Below, piece by piece: positions 8,822 to 19,061 of a DNA stretch of 64,000 bases. The first letter of the stretch is position 1; each line of letters starts with the position of its first letter. Source of the stretch: Hyaloraphidium curvatum (lineage: Eukaryota; Monoblepharomycota; Hyaloraphidiomycetes; Hyaloraphidiales; Hyaloraphidiaceae); the NCBI GenBank assembly GCA_025558095.1, contig JAIVFI010000032.1:496001-560000 (forward strand), given 5' to 3'. The notes under the pieces are model-generated. The model had not been told where the DNA came from. It ran no database searches and saw only the letters and a program-made list of their open reading frames with translations. A program made the translations under genes and the position numbers.

Positions 8822-10645
8822 ATGTCTTCTCATCAAGCACTCTTTACGGCCGCCGGCGTCGCGGCCGGCGCCCTCGCCCTCGGCACCCTCGCCGCGCGCC
8901 GCGTGCTTCGAGTCGGACCCTGGGCCTCGGCGTCCGACGTCCTCTTCGGGCCCGCCGAGCCCCCGGCGCTACCCACCGCCGCGGATGCCGACGGAATCAT
9001 CAAAATCGACGTCGACACCGCGCGCTACTCCCTGACGGGCACCGTGTACAAGGACTTCCTCCCGGTCGCCGAGGCGTTCCTCGAGAACATCGCGCGCGGG
9101 GAGGAGGTCGGCACGGGGCTGTGCATCTACCACCGGGGGAAGCGGGTCGTGGACATTGCGGGGGGGTTGAAGGACGGGTCGGGGAGGCGGTACGATCTGG
9201 AGAGCGGTGAGTATACCCGTGCAGACTCGGCGGCGCCTGATGCTGACTGCCCCCGCCGATTGAAGTCAACCAGGTCTGGTCATCGGGCAAGACGGTGACG
9301 GCCATCTTGGCCGCGTACTGCGTCTCGAAGGGCTACTTTGACTACGAGGACCCTGTCGCCAAGTATTGGCCAGAGTTTGCGCAGGGCAACAAGGCGGGCG
9401 TGCGCATCAAGGACCTCCTCCAGCACCGCGCGGGGGTCGGCATGATTGATGAGCAAAATCTGCCGCCGGTCGAAATGTTCTGGGAGGATTTGGACGGGGT
9501 CGCGGGGATGCTGGCCAAGCAGGAGCACAACTGGGGCGGAAGGAAGGTGCAGAGCTAGTGGGTACTCCGGATCGGGGCACGGGGGACAACGCTAAGGACA
9601 GTGCGAGTAGCCACGCATTCAGCGGAGGGTGGTTCCTCAACGAGATCCTGCGCCGCGCGCATCCGGAGAAGCTCACGATCAGGGAGGTCATGGAGCGTGA
9701 GGTGCTACCGCTCGTCATCCCGAAGGGCGAGGAGAAGGGACATCCGTTGTTCGTGACAGTGCCCGAGACCCCGGACGTGATGGGCCGCCTGTGGGACCTG
9801 ACCGAGTTGGTGACTCCTCGTAACTCGTTCTGATCTCGTCGATGCTGACCGTCGTGCAAACCAGATACCCCAAAATCCGGGCCCTGATCCGGTACCTCCT
9901 CCCCACCGTCGTCAACCCCGAGCCCATCCACCCCGAATTCCTCAAGGCCATGGCCGACCGCAACAGCGTCGCCACCCGCTCCGCCGCGCGCTCCACGCCC
10001 CCCATGACCCGCCCCGACCCCATCACCGGTCGCCGCGGGCCGGTGCCGCTGGGCACCAACACATGGGGCATACGCAGGGGACAGCACGTCTCCTTCGCGG
10101 TGCATTCCAACGCGCGCGCGCTGGCGCGGTTCGCGGCGGTCGTGTGCGAGGGAGGCGAGCTTGACGGAGTCAGGCTGCTCGATCCGGAGACGCACGCGCG
10201 GGCCACGGCGAGGGATCTCTGGGTGGGGCTGGACCGGTTCTTCAATAGGGTAGTGCCCTACACCCACGGCGGATTCGCGATGTGGGAGGGCACGCAGGTG
10301 CCCAACATCCCGATCGAAGACGAGTGGCTGCCTGACGGCGGGGGGTGGACGTGGCACGGTGGGTTCCGGACGGCGGATGCATTTTATCAGTGGCTGACGT
10401 GCTTCCTCTTCGTTGTTACAGGATGGGGAGGGTACGGCGGGTCGCGGATCATCTGGGAGCCCACGAAGCGCCTCGCCTTCGGATAGTCAGTGCATCCGCG
10501 GGCGTCGGACTTCGCTGTTCTTACACCGTTCTGCACCAGCGTACCCTCGGGGATGCAGATCGCGATCATGGGCGACAAGAGGTCGGCCAAGCTGCTCCTG
10601 ACGACGATTGAGTGCCTCAAGAGGATCGGGGACGCCGACAACTGA
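8822..10645 (+). CDS. Serine beta-lactamase-like (class C / EstB-type) hydrolase
   Basis: Spliced from six exons: 8822-9206, 9266-9546, 9597-about 9826, about 9865-10358, 10422-10485 and 10540-10645. All junctions keep frame, but the short intron near 9827-9864 is the least certain. An N-terminal hydrophobic segment (FTAAGVAAGALALGTLAAR) suggests membrane or organelle association. VNQVWSSGKTVTAI provides the S-x-x-K nucleophile and general base, and RIKDLLQHRAGV is the usual following motif. Near the end HGWGGYGGSRIIWEP and FGYVPSGM are typical of this family, which includes esterases and LACTB-like proteins. The Tyr of the Y-x-x motif before GWFLNE is not seen (SSHAFSGGWFLNE). An esterase or peptidase-like role on small esters is likely; the substrate is unknown. 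Confidence 0.8.
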
Positions 10646-10748
10646 ACCTCGCTCCACTGTAGCCTTCCATAGATGTAGACGCCAAATAGAACTGACAATG
10701 AAATGCATAAATGCTACGAGAGAAACACGGCACGAAACGAAACGGGCT

Positions 10749-13037
10749 TTAACCCCCTCTCCCACCACGCGACCCGCCGCCGCCCGACGATCCGCCCCTC
10801 TGAGAACCCCTGGCGCTTCCCTGCCCCCCGCTCTTGCCTTCCCTACCCCTCCCGGGATTTGCACTCCGCCCGAACCCGTCTTTGCCGTCCTCTTCCCCCA
10901 TCTTTTCGTCCCTTTCCCCGCCCCTCCCGCCGCCACGGCCGCCGCCTCCGCCGCCATCCAGCTCCTCGTCGGGCGGCGGCGCAGTGTACGGCTTCCCCGA
11001 TACCCCGCCTTCGAGCACGTCGTCGGGCGGGGGCACCGTGTACGCCCGCACCGCGCCCCTCCCGCCCTCTTCGTGCAGATCCTGCAGCAGGTTGCCGTAG
11101 CTCTCTTCCACATCCCCGCTGGCCCTCTCGAGCGCACGTGCGGTGTCGCCCCGTGGGGGACGGGCGGCGCGGGGGTCGGGAGGGCGGCCGTCGGGCGTGG
11201 TGAATGAGAGCCGAGTGTTGAGTTCCGACGCCTGGCGCTGCCCGGCGGCGAGGAGGCGGTTCGGGTCGAGGGAGGCAAGGAACGGGTGACACATAACGGC
11301 TTCCCAGCCTTCGCGCGGCGGATCGGGTCAGCTGAGGCGGCGGACGTGGCTTTCCGCCGGCGCACCTTTCTTCCCCTCGGCCTGGTAGCTCCCCAACCTC
11401 GTCCTCGGATCCGGATCGAGCAGCCTCGAGACAAAGTCCTCCGCGTCGTCCGGCAGCCCGCGCATCCTCGCTGCATCCAGGAACTCCCGCTGCGCCGGCA
11501 CCCGCCCGCGGCGGAACGCCCTGCCCCAGAACACGGAGTAGTCGACCTGGTTCTTGAGCTGCGGCAGGAAGGGGCCGTTGTGCTGCTGGTTCCATTCAGG
11601 CTGTGGAGTCCCCGTGAGGAGGTTGAAAACCGTGACGCCCAGGGACCACCAGTCGACCTCGAGGCCGTCTATTCGGGCTGTGAGTCAGCTGCTTGCAGGC
11701 GGAGGACGAATGGGGGACCCACAGGGGGGCGCGTCGGGGTTGCGGTAGTACACGATCGCTTCGGGGGCGCTGATGCGGTAGTCGCACACGCCTGCTTCGG
11801 ACGAGTCTTGCTCGACGAGCTGCGGCGGAAGCATGAGATGGTGGATGGACGGCGTGCCGCGTGTCGCACCGATGCCTCGATCGCGCAGCCGAAGTCGGCA
11901 ACCATGGGGCGGCGCTTGGCGTCCAGCAGCACGTTGCCGGGCTTGAAGTCCCTGTGTATGATCCCCTTGGAGTGCATGAAGCCGATAGCGATCGCCAGCT
12001 GGCCTGCCATGATGCGCGCCTTGTCGACAGGGAGGCCCGGGCGCACGGGGTCGCGGAAGAACTTGCCCTTGCCGAGCAGCTCCGACTGTCGGTGGGGCGG
12101 CGCTTAGTCACTTGCGCGTTCCCGGCCCAAGGGAAGGAGCACCTCGAGGTCGCTGAAGGCCTTGGCCATGGCGATCGAGAAGGTGATCTTGAACGGGGTG
12201 TTCTTACCAAGCGGGGCCCTGCTGGTCCAGGAGCCCCAGAACTTGATCATGTACGGCCCACCGTCGAGAGCTTTCATCTGCGGTCGACAGGGCACGTCAG
12301 TCCGTTTCCTGATGGCCTTGCGGCGCCGGAACCCACGAACTGCGGCTCCGTCCGCGATGCGCGCCGCACGACGCACGGCTTGGGGTCGTCACCGCACTTG
12401 GGCCACAGCGAGAAGCTCTGCTCCTTGATGGCAAACAGCCTCATCTGGCTGCCCTCTGCTTCGTCCAGCGGGCCCGGCCGCACGCCTCGCAGGGAGCCGA
12501 GCAGCACCCGGCCGAATGCACCGGCGCCGAGCTCCTTGCCCGTGTCGAAGTAGACGAGAGGGACTATCGTGCGGTTCCTGTTGCGCAGCACCCGGTTCGG
12601 GAGGGAGTGCAGGGGCGAGACCACCGTGGGCTGCGCGCGGACGGCGGGGCACTGCCGGGCGGGCGGGGCGCCTCCCGACGCCGATCCACTGCGGGGACGC
12701 CCTTCCGGCCTGCCCGGCGGGCCGTCGTCGACGTCGACCTGGGCGGCGTACGCGCTGCCCCTCCCCGAGTCGTCGATGTCGACCTGCGCCGAGTAAGCGC
12801 TGCCGCCCCCGCCCTCGCCGGCGTCCGGCCTCTGCCGCTGCCGCTGCGGCTCCTCCCGCGCGGTTCGGGATCGTCGATGTCGACCTGCGGGGAGTAGGAG
12901 CTTCCCTCGGGCCTGCCGCCCCCGCTGACGCTCGGCCTCCGGGAGCCCCCCTCGGCCGCCTCCGCCGCGCCCGCAAGCAGAAGCAGCACCAGCAGCGCAA
13001 GAAAGGACGCTGCCCGGCCACGAATCCGCCGTGCCAT
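10749..13037 (-). CDS. AGC-like Ser/Thr protein kinase with N-terminal signal sequence and Gly-rich tail
   Basis: The gene starts at 13037 with MARRIRGRAASFLALLVLLL, an evident signal peptide or signal anchor. Three copies of S-[SA]-Y-[SA]-x-QVD[IV]DD follow at about 12895-12720. The kinase domain is split over about six exons: GAGAFGRVLLG and FAIKEQSF (N-lobe), GPYMIKFWGSW, GIIHRDFKPGNVLLD (catalytic Asp), VADFGCAIEA (DFG), SAPEAIVYY and DWWSLGVTVFNLLTG, then DFVSRLLDPDPRTRLGSY and HPFLASLDPNRL. A clear donor is GTAAGAAC at about 12210. The tail is Gly/Arg-rich. Between the first two repeats the frame changes near 12880; a 41-nt intron would fix this but would delete one repeat. Catalytic residues look complete, so an active kinase is likely. 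Whether it is secreted or anchored is unknown. Confidence 0.75.
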
Positions 13038-13354
13038 CGAGCGTCTGGCGTGCGGGAGAATGTTGCGGATCCAATCGCGGAGGATGGGCGGGTCCCGCTC
13101 TCTGCCCTTGCGGCCACGATGCCCGGTCAGGGTCCGCGCGGTCAGCAAGAAAAGAGTCGCGGACATCCAGGACGGCAACGCACTCCTACAGCAGGGCCCC
13201 GGACCGGACAGACAGCCCGGCAAAGCAGACCGCGCTGTGTAAGTACCGCCCGTCGCGTCTATTGTGTCCGTGGCCGATCACGCACAATCCATCGCCGATA
13301 CCATCCAAAGCAAGCCGACCCCAACTCGTTACATAGAACGCCTCCTCCCTAGCT

Positions 13355-13983
13355 CTAGCAGGTCGCCGTCGGGCACGTCGCCGGCGCCTGCGCAAACACC
13401 ACCGACGACGGGTTGTCGCCGAACGCGGTGCACCCCGTGAAGGTCTTGCACTGGAACAGCGACGGCCCGCCGACGTAGGCAAATTCGAAGTGTGTGCAAC
13501 CCGGGCGGGCCTCGCACGAGGCCTGGCATTCGTCGCGGTCGGTGATGCCCGGGTCTTGCTGGCCTTCGTAGCTGCAGCAGAAGTGGCTTCCGCAGTTGGT
13601 GAACTGTCCGGAGTTGGCGTAGCGGCGATACAGCTCGTGGGGGTCGCCGGCAGGGGCGGCGACACAGGCAACACGGTCTTGGGGGGCGCCGGGGTAGGAG
13701 AACTCGCTGCGGGAAAGGGGGGGATTCGAGGATCAGGAGCCGGGGGGCGCTGGAGCAGCAATGCTGCCCACCAGAACGATGTGCCAGCGCATTCGGAGCA
13801 GGACCGGGCGAAGACGACGTGCGGGGCGGCGGGGGCGGCCTCGGCAGGGCTGGAATGCGGGAAGGAATCGGGTCAGTGTCGACGCGAGGAACGGGGCAGC
13901 AGTTGGGCCCGCCTGGCAAGCAGGGCGACGAGCAGGGCGGTGGCGGTCAGAACCATGGCGGTGCTGGTGCGGTGCTGGACCAT
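13355..13983 (-). CDS. Secreted Cys-rich protein, PAN-like family member B
   Basis: The last exon, 13706-13355, is clear: EFSYPGAPQDRVACV, HELYRRYANSG, FCCSYEG, DRDECQASCEARPGCTHFEF and ATCPTATC before TAG. The central C-x3-C-x5-C-x2-FEF is PAN/Apple-like. The preceding exon ends at 13772 and encodes PHVVFARSCSECAGTSF, with the intron at 13771-13707 after TG of a Cys codon exactly as in members A and C. The start at 13983 gives MVQHRTSTAMVLTATALLVA, a signal peptide. Between the signal peptide and AAPAAPHVV no GT-AG intron joins the frames cleanly, so the first junction is unresolved (about 13920-13850). It is probably an extracellular carbohydrate- or protein-binding protein. Confidence 0.7.
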
Positions 13984-14360
13984 CGTGTCTCGCGGCGGGG
14001 TTGGGGTCGTGGCGCTTGGCGAACTCGACGCGCTGGTACCGGAGCGCTTTCTCGTCTGCGAGGCGGCTAGAGGGCTCGCTTTCTCCTCCTCCGAGTGGTT
14101 TTGCGGTGGCTTCGTGGTGGCCGGCGGCCTTTTGTACCGCCGATCGTAGGGTCCGTCGCACGCGGCGATGTCGTGCGGGCGGGTTCCACACGGCCACGCT
14201 TACGCGCCTCAGTCCAGCGAGCAGGCGCGCATGGGAGATCCAGCCGCGATTCCTGTTGGGATCGTGCCAGGTTGGTTCCGGGGGTCGGCGGTGCGACCGC
14301 CCTCTGGCCGCGCGCGGCACGGCGCGCCGAAAGCCTCGGTCGGCAATGATCCGCTGAGCA
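13984..14360 (-). promoter_or_regulatory. Upstream region shared with PAN-like gene C; TATA-like box
   Basis: Read on the minus strand, this region matches the region upstream of the gene at 19062 over several hundred bases. The best block is GTGGAACCCGCCCGCA ... GGTACAAAAGG ... GCCGCCGGCCA ... GAAGCCACCGCA. The TACAAAAG element at 14138-14128, roughly 150 nt from the ATG, is a candidate core promoter element because it is kept in both copies. It is conserved by duplication; function is inferred. Confidence 0.5.
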
Positions 14361-14647
14361 GGATTCGGAGGCCCATGTTCCGCGCGCCGGCCGGCCACTT
14401 ACCGGCCGGATGGGCCGCAGATGCTTGGTTTCCACCGAAAAAGTACGGAGCGGTGGAGCTGGCCGACATGGGGTTCCGGAGGGGCGCGGAATCGAGGCGG
14501 ATGCGGCCGAAAGAGAAGCCGAGGCGCACAAAGGAGTGCCACCGAAGAAACGATGTGTGCAGAAACGGTTCTCGGCATTCAAATACGCGGCACCAAGATG
14601 CAGCTCCTCCTTCCTCACTCCCACCAATCCCCTTCCCGGAACGACCA

Positions 14648-16458
14648 TCATTCGGCCGCCACCGTCGCCTGCTTCAGCGCCGCGTCCAGCTCGCCCACCT
14701 CCTCGTCGTCCACGCCCTCGGGCTTGGGGATAGACGGCGCGTTGGCCACCCGGTGCGCCGACAGGGAGCTGCCTGACTTGTCGCCGAACGCCGCGACCAC
14801 TTCCTGCCGGTCAGCCCAAGGTTCGCCGCGCGCACGAAGGGGGACCCACCCTTGGCCTGCACCGCCATCCTCTTGAGCGTCGCGATGCCGTTCCGCTTCA
14901 TCGAGTTCCGCTTGATCGTCCCGCTGATGTCCGGAGCGACCAGGTCGGCGCCCAGATTCGTGGCCGCGGCCGCGGGCTTCTCCTCCGGCGGGCGCGCGAA
15001 CTTCTCGAGCCAGGGGTGCTGCAGCGCGTGCGCGGAGCGCATGCGGGCGGAGGGGTCCACGACAAGGAGCTTGGAGATGAAGTCTTTGGCTGAATGGGGG
15101 GGTCAGTGCTGGGATCAGAAGAGGGGAGGCAGGGGCTGACCTTCGTCGGAGATCTCGCCCCAGTCCTCGATGGGGAAGGAGAAGCTGCCCTTCTTGATGA
15201 GCTCGAACATCTCGGCCTGGGATCCGGTCTCCGAGGCGAAGGGGAGGTACCCGCACAGCATCGAGTCTGCCCCCAGGCGTCAGCACGCCCGGTCCGTCCC
15301 GAAAACCAAAATGGGCACGTACACGCGATGCACCCGGCGCTCCACATGTCGACCTCGATCCCGTGTCCGCCGCGGTTGAGGATCTCGGGGGCCACGTAGG
15401 CGGGGGTTCCGCAGATGGTCTGCAGGAAGTGCGAGGTGCCCACGAGGCGCGAGAAGCCGAAATCCGTGATGAGGATGTGGTTGTCCCCGGGCTTCTTGAA
15501 GAGGATGTTCTTCGGGTGCCGGATCAGCGGATGGGAGAGGAAAGGGAGGGGAACGGCCCACTTCGGGTTTGAGGTCCCGGTGCACCACGCCCTTCTTGTG
15601 CAGGTAGACCAGCCCCTCGATCAGCTGCTTGATGATGATCGCCGCGTCGTTCTCGCTGAATTCGCCGCGGGATATGATGGCGTCCAGCAGCTCGCCGCCT
15701 TTTTCCCCGTCAGCGTCCGTCCGCACGCTGCGGCACGTGAAGGTCACCTTCGGCCAGGTCCAGGATCAGGTAGATCTCGTCCTTGAGCTCGAAGCTCTCG
15801 TACACCCGCGCCAGGTTGGGGTGCTCGAGCTTGGCCATGATTTCGATCTCGGAGATGACGTCGGATTCCTTGCCCTTGATCTTCTTGCGGTCTGCCGAGC
15901 CGGTGCGGGATCAGTCGGACCGAACGGTGAACGGGGGGCGGGGGAGGCCCACCGATGGCTTTGGCGGCATAAACGGTGCCAGTTTTACGGTCGGTGCACA
16001 GCTTGACGGTCGCTGGGGGCGGAGGGGTTGAGTCAATCTGGTGCCGTCGGGGGAAAGGCAGGCAGTGATCCCGGCACGCGGCGGACCCCCGATTCGGCCC
16101 CCGGCGCGCAGCCTGTGCCAATTCCATGCCGAAGAGCGGGAACCGATTACCGGCAGCGGCCACCGCCGCGCGTGCGGCCCCCCGAGATACTGTATCCCGT
16201 CCACCGCCCAATCCCCCCACCGCACCGACACCCACCGTACGTCCCCGCCCCGAGCGTCTTCCCGACCTCGTACTTCTCCTCCAGCCGCTTCTTCGCGTCC
16301 TCGTAGCCGCCCGCGGACCCCGTCGACGCGACGCTCGACACGCTCGCCAGCGAGCTCGCGGTGTTGGTGCGCTTGGCCGGCGGCGCCGCCCCCGTGGGGG
16401 AGCCGGGCGACCCGGGGCCGCTGTCTTTCTTGCCGAAGAGGGTCTTGAGCTTGTTCAT
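14648..16458 (-). CDS. CaMK-type Ser/Thr protein kinase
   Basis: Exon 1 starts at 16458 with [11 protein letters not shown] and a Ser/Thr/Ala-rich segment, then [12 protein letters not shown]. Across the first intron the loop continues ATVKLC, giving GAGTYATV with Ala at the third Gly position, as in several CaMK-group kinases. Later exons give YAAKAI (ATP-anchoring Lys), [84 protein letters not shown]. The tail is basic, then acidic ([19 protein letters not shown]). In the tail the frame changes by one base near 14815 without an intron; the C-terminus from there to 14648 is therefore less certain. No EF hands are present. It is probably a cytosolic signalling kinase. Confidence 0.8.
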
Positions 16459-16803
16459 CGCGCCGGGGGAATCGCCGACGGGTGCGTGGTGTTCGGGGGA
16501 CAGGTGCGCGCGCGGGCGTCCCGCGGAAACTTCCCCGGGAAAGGCGAGGGAAGGGAGACGCATTCCACGGATGACGCGTCCGTTCCCCCGGGAACAGCCC
16601 GAATCAAGCATGATTCATCCATCCCGACCGTCATCCGCGCCCGATCGGGATCGCCTCGACGGACGATCGGTTGACTTGGCGCCTTGCTGGCGCGCAGTGG
16701 ATCCACCTAACTCCGCATCCCCTCTCACCGAAGGAGCGAGGACGCCCCCTGTGCCCCTCCATTTCCCTCCCCCACCAATCTTTGACACGGCTTGCGGAGG
16801 GAG

Positions 16804-17279
16804 ATGGGCTGCCTAGAGGATATCTGCTGGTGCGCGGCGCCCCTCGACACCCGTCCCACCGCCACGGAGGAGGCCTGACTGTGGTGTCCCCGGGGCGGAC
16901 GCAGCTTCCCTTGCAAGCTCTGCAGTTCCTTCTGCGACATCCTGGTGCGTGTTTCCCCGGTGCCGGCGGGGTTCCCGGTCGCTGACTTCGCGGCAGAACG
17001 GTGCGGGGGATCCTCCCTCCGCGTCCGGTCCAACGGGCACTGACCCCTCCTCTATCTTTCCCGACCTGCTACAGTCATTTTCTGCTGCCCGTGCCGGTGC
17101 ATGTGCGGCTGCCCCAAAACCAGCACCGGTACCCTCTCCTCCCTTCTTTCCACCTGGCCACCGTGAGCTTACGGCCCGCCCGAACCCCCGCAGAGAAGCA
17201 GAAGGAGCGCGAAAAGCCCATCATCATGCAGCAGGTCGTCGTGCAGCAGGGACAGCCGCAGATGCAGCCCCCGCGGTGA
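16804..17279 (+). CDS. Tiny Cys-rich protein with N-terminal acylation motif and Gln-rich tail
   Basis: Five small exons fit perfectly: 16804-16829, 16905-16944, 16997-17027, 17075-17128 and 17194-17279, with GT-AG introns of 47-75 nt and consistent phases. The product is about 78 residues. It begins MGCLEDICCFPCKLCSSFC, has a second Cys cluster VIFCCPCRCMCGCPKT, then a charged segment EKQKEREKP and a tail of Gln and Val (MQQVVVQQGQPQMQ). Met-Gly-Cys is the classic start for N-myristoylation plus palmitoylation, and the many further Cys could be lipidated or bind metal. Membrane anchoring is inferred. It is too short and too split for automatic gene finders. I know no family for it. Confidence 0.7.
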
Positions 17280-17322
17280 CCTTCCCGGGTGCCGAGGGCG
17301 CGGCTTGCCCCAGGGGGAGGGG

Positions 17323-18204
17323 TCAGGAAGGGCGGGAGGATCGCGCGGCGAGGAGGGGGAGGGCGAGAGAAACGGCTGCCGGGAGCTGTGCGGCAGAGAG
17401 GGCAGGATGGAGGGCGAGGAGGGCGCCGGCGGCGGCGTACGCGAGGTTGGAAAGCGGCGCCGGGGCAGGCGGGGAGCGGGGTAGGGCGGCGAGCGCGCAG
17501 AGGAGGTGCAGGGCCGCGGTTACGGCTGCTGCGCCGGAATCAGAAGGGGTGAAAAAGGCGGAGAGGGGCGTGGGGAGGGGAGGTACGGGGAGGCCGAGGG
17601 CGGGCAGCGGGCGCAGGGCCCAGAGGGCGCAGAGCAGGGCAAGCAGCGCCGAGCCCGATTTGCCCTTGCTGTCCGCTTTTGCAATCAAGGCAGGAAGCCC
17701 AAGCAAACCGGCCGCCGCAGCCATTCCGAACCTGCCCCCTGCCAACGCGTGCCCGACCAGGAACGCCGCCGTTCTCCCCCAATCCGGCCCCATGCCCGGC
17801 TCCAACGCCCGCGTTGCCAGGTCCAACAGGCACCACGCGTCCACTGCCGCCGGCACCACTGCCGCCAGCCCGGCCCAAGATGCCTGCTCGGCGGCGCCGC
17901 CCTCGCGGCCGCGCTGGCCCCCCAGGAACCCGGCCTCGCCCAACGACACGGCAGCCTGCGCGCCGGCGAGGAACAGCAGGGCGACATAGGGGAAGTACCG
18001 CCACCCGGGCCACTTTTCCGCCCCCGAAAGCGATAGAGCGGGGGCGACGAGGAGCAGCGCGGCTGCGGACCAGCCGACGAACGACGGGGCGAGGTCGGAC
18101 CCGGAGAGCGTGGCGGCGAGGAGTGCAGAGGGGAGCAGGAGGGACAGGTAGGGGAGGAAGGACAGGAGGGCCGGCGGCGCCGGGGGTGGGCGCGGGCGCG
18201 GCAT
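17323..18204 (-). CDS. Polytopic membrane protein, 293 residues, unrecognised
   Basis: An intronless frame runs from MPRPRPPPAPPALLSFLPYL to a stop at 17323. About eight hydrophobic segments are visible, for example LSLLLPSALLAATLSG, GWSAAALLLVAPALSLSG, YFPYVALLFLAGAQAAVSL, AAVVPAAVDAWCLLDLA, MAAAAGLLGLPALIA, ALLALLCALWALRPLPALGL, AALHLLCALAAL and a last pair near the C-terminus. Loops are short. Conserved-looking residues are WPGWRYFPY and DAWCLLDLATRALEPG. Pattern and size resemble small integral membrane proteins of the secretory pathway, but no named family is recognised. The composition is extremely Ala/Leu-rich, partly a consequence of GC content. Confidence 0.65.
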   Translation of the reverse strand: MPRPRPPPAPPALLSFLPYLSLLLPSALLAATLSGSDLAPSFVGWSAAALLLVAPALSLSGAEKWPGWRYFPYVALLFLAGAQAAVSLGEAGFLGGQRGREGGAAEQASWAGLAAVVPAAVDAWCLLDLATRALEPGMGPDWGRTAAFLVGHALAGGRFGMAAAAGLLGLPALIAKADSKGKSGSALLALLCALWALRPLPALGLPVPPLPTPLSAFFTPSDSGAAAVTAALHLLCALAALPRSPPAPAPLSNLAYAAAGALLALHPALSAAQLPAAVSLALPLLAARSSRPS

Positions 18205-18640
18205 CGTGAAGTTGGGGGAGGCGGGACTCGCACATGCGGCCCGATCGAGGTCACATCCGGCCCGCGGCCGGATTCGGGTTGGACTGCGGGTTCCACGGAA
18301 CTAATCGACCGGATTCTTCCGTTTCGTAGGCGCGGTGGACGGCGGAGCTTGGCTTGCGAGGTGCCTGATGTATGGCTCGCCCGGGGGCCAACGCGCGTTC
18401 CGCCATGATCGGGCAGGATCTAGCCCCTCGTCCGACACCGGTTTCCGGCGGTGCCCATCGCCGCTCTGTGGCCACCGTACGGGGCGGACCGCCGTGGTGG
18501 CGAAAGTGCAGCAGCAACATATGACTGGTCTGGTCTGGTCTGGACGTCAAGCAGACCACACATGGGTACTCATCAACCCCCAACCTGATGCGGGTGACCG
18601 TGGAGCCTACCTGAGGCTTCAATGCAGTGGCCGGTCGCCA
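18205..18640. other. Intergenic stretch with (TGGTC)n
   Basis: No gene is supported. A short run of TGGTC/CTGGT units lies at 18525-18543. The same unit occurs near 63450, just beside the right-hand LINE fragment. Confidence 0.5.
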
Positions 18641-19061
18641 TGCGGAATCGGTCGGCAGGGTTTCGGGACCCCAGCCTCCGTCGGCGGAGGCTTTCCCCGC
18701 AGAGCGGCGCGCGGCCAACGGGCGGCCGCACCGACTGCCACACCGCCGAACCCAGGAGAACGCCAAGCATGTTCCGAACAAAGCTGCCGCTAGTTTGTCG
18801 ATGCTCCTTTGCCCGCTGGGGTCGGAACCGGTCGGGAGCGTTGGCCGTCTGGAACCCGCCCGCATCACATCGCCCACGCCCTTATGGGCCGTACGGTCGG
18901 CGCTACAAAAGGGCCGCCGGCCATCGCGAAGCCACCGCAGAACCATTCCGAGCTCCGAAGGAGGAACCAAGCTGAGCTCGCCCCTTTCACACGGCAACTG
19001 CCGCCGCGCAGAGAAGCACTCTTGTCAGCCGAGCGCCCCGTGAACCTTCCGCAAAGAAACG
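18640..19061 (+). promoter_or_regulatory. Upstream region of PAN-like gene C, homologous to that of gene B
   Basis: This is the plus-strand copy of the shared upstream block. GTCTGGAACCCGCCCGCA is followed by GCTACAAAAGGG at about 18903 and GCCGCCGGCCATCGCGAAG. The TACAAAAG element again lies about 150 nt before the ATG at 19062. Similarity starts before 18700 and runs to near the start codon with small indels. Confidence 0.5.
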
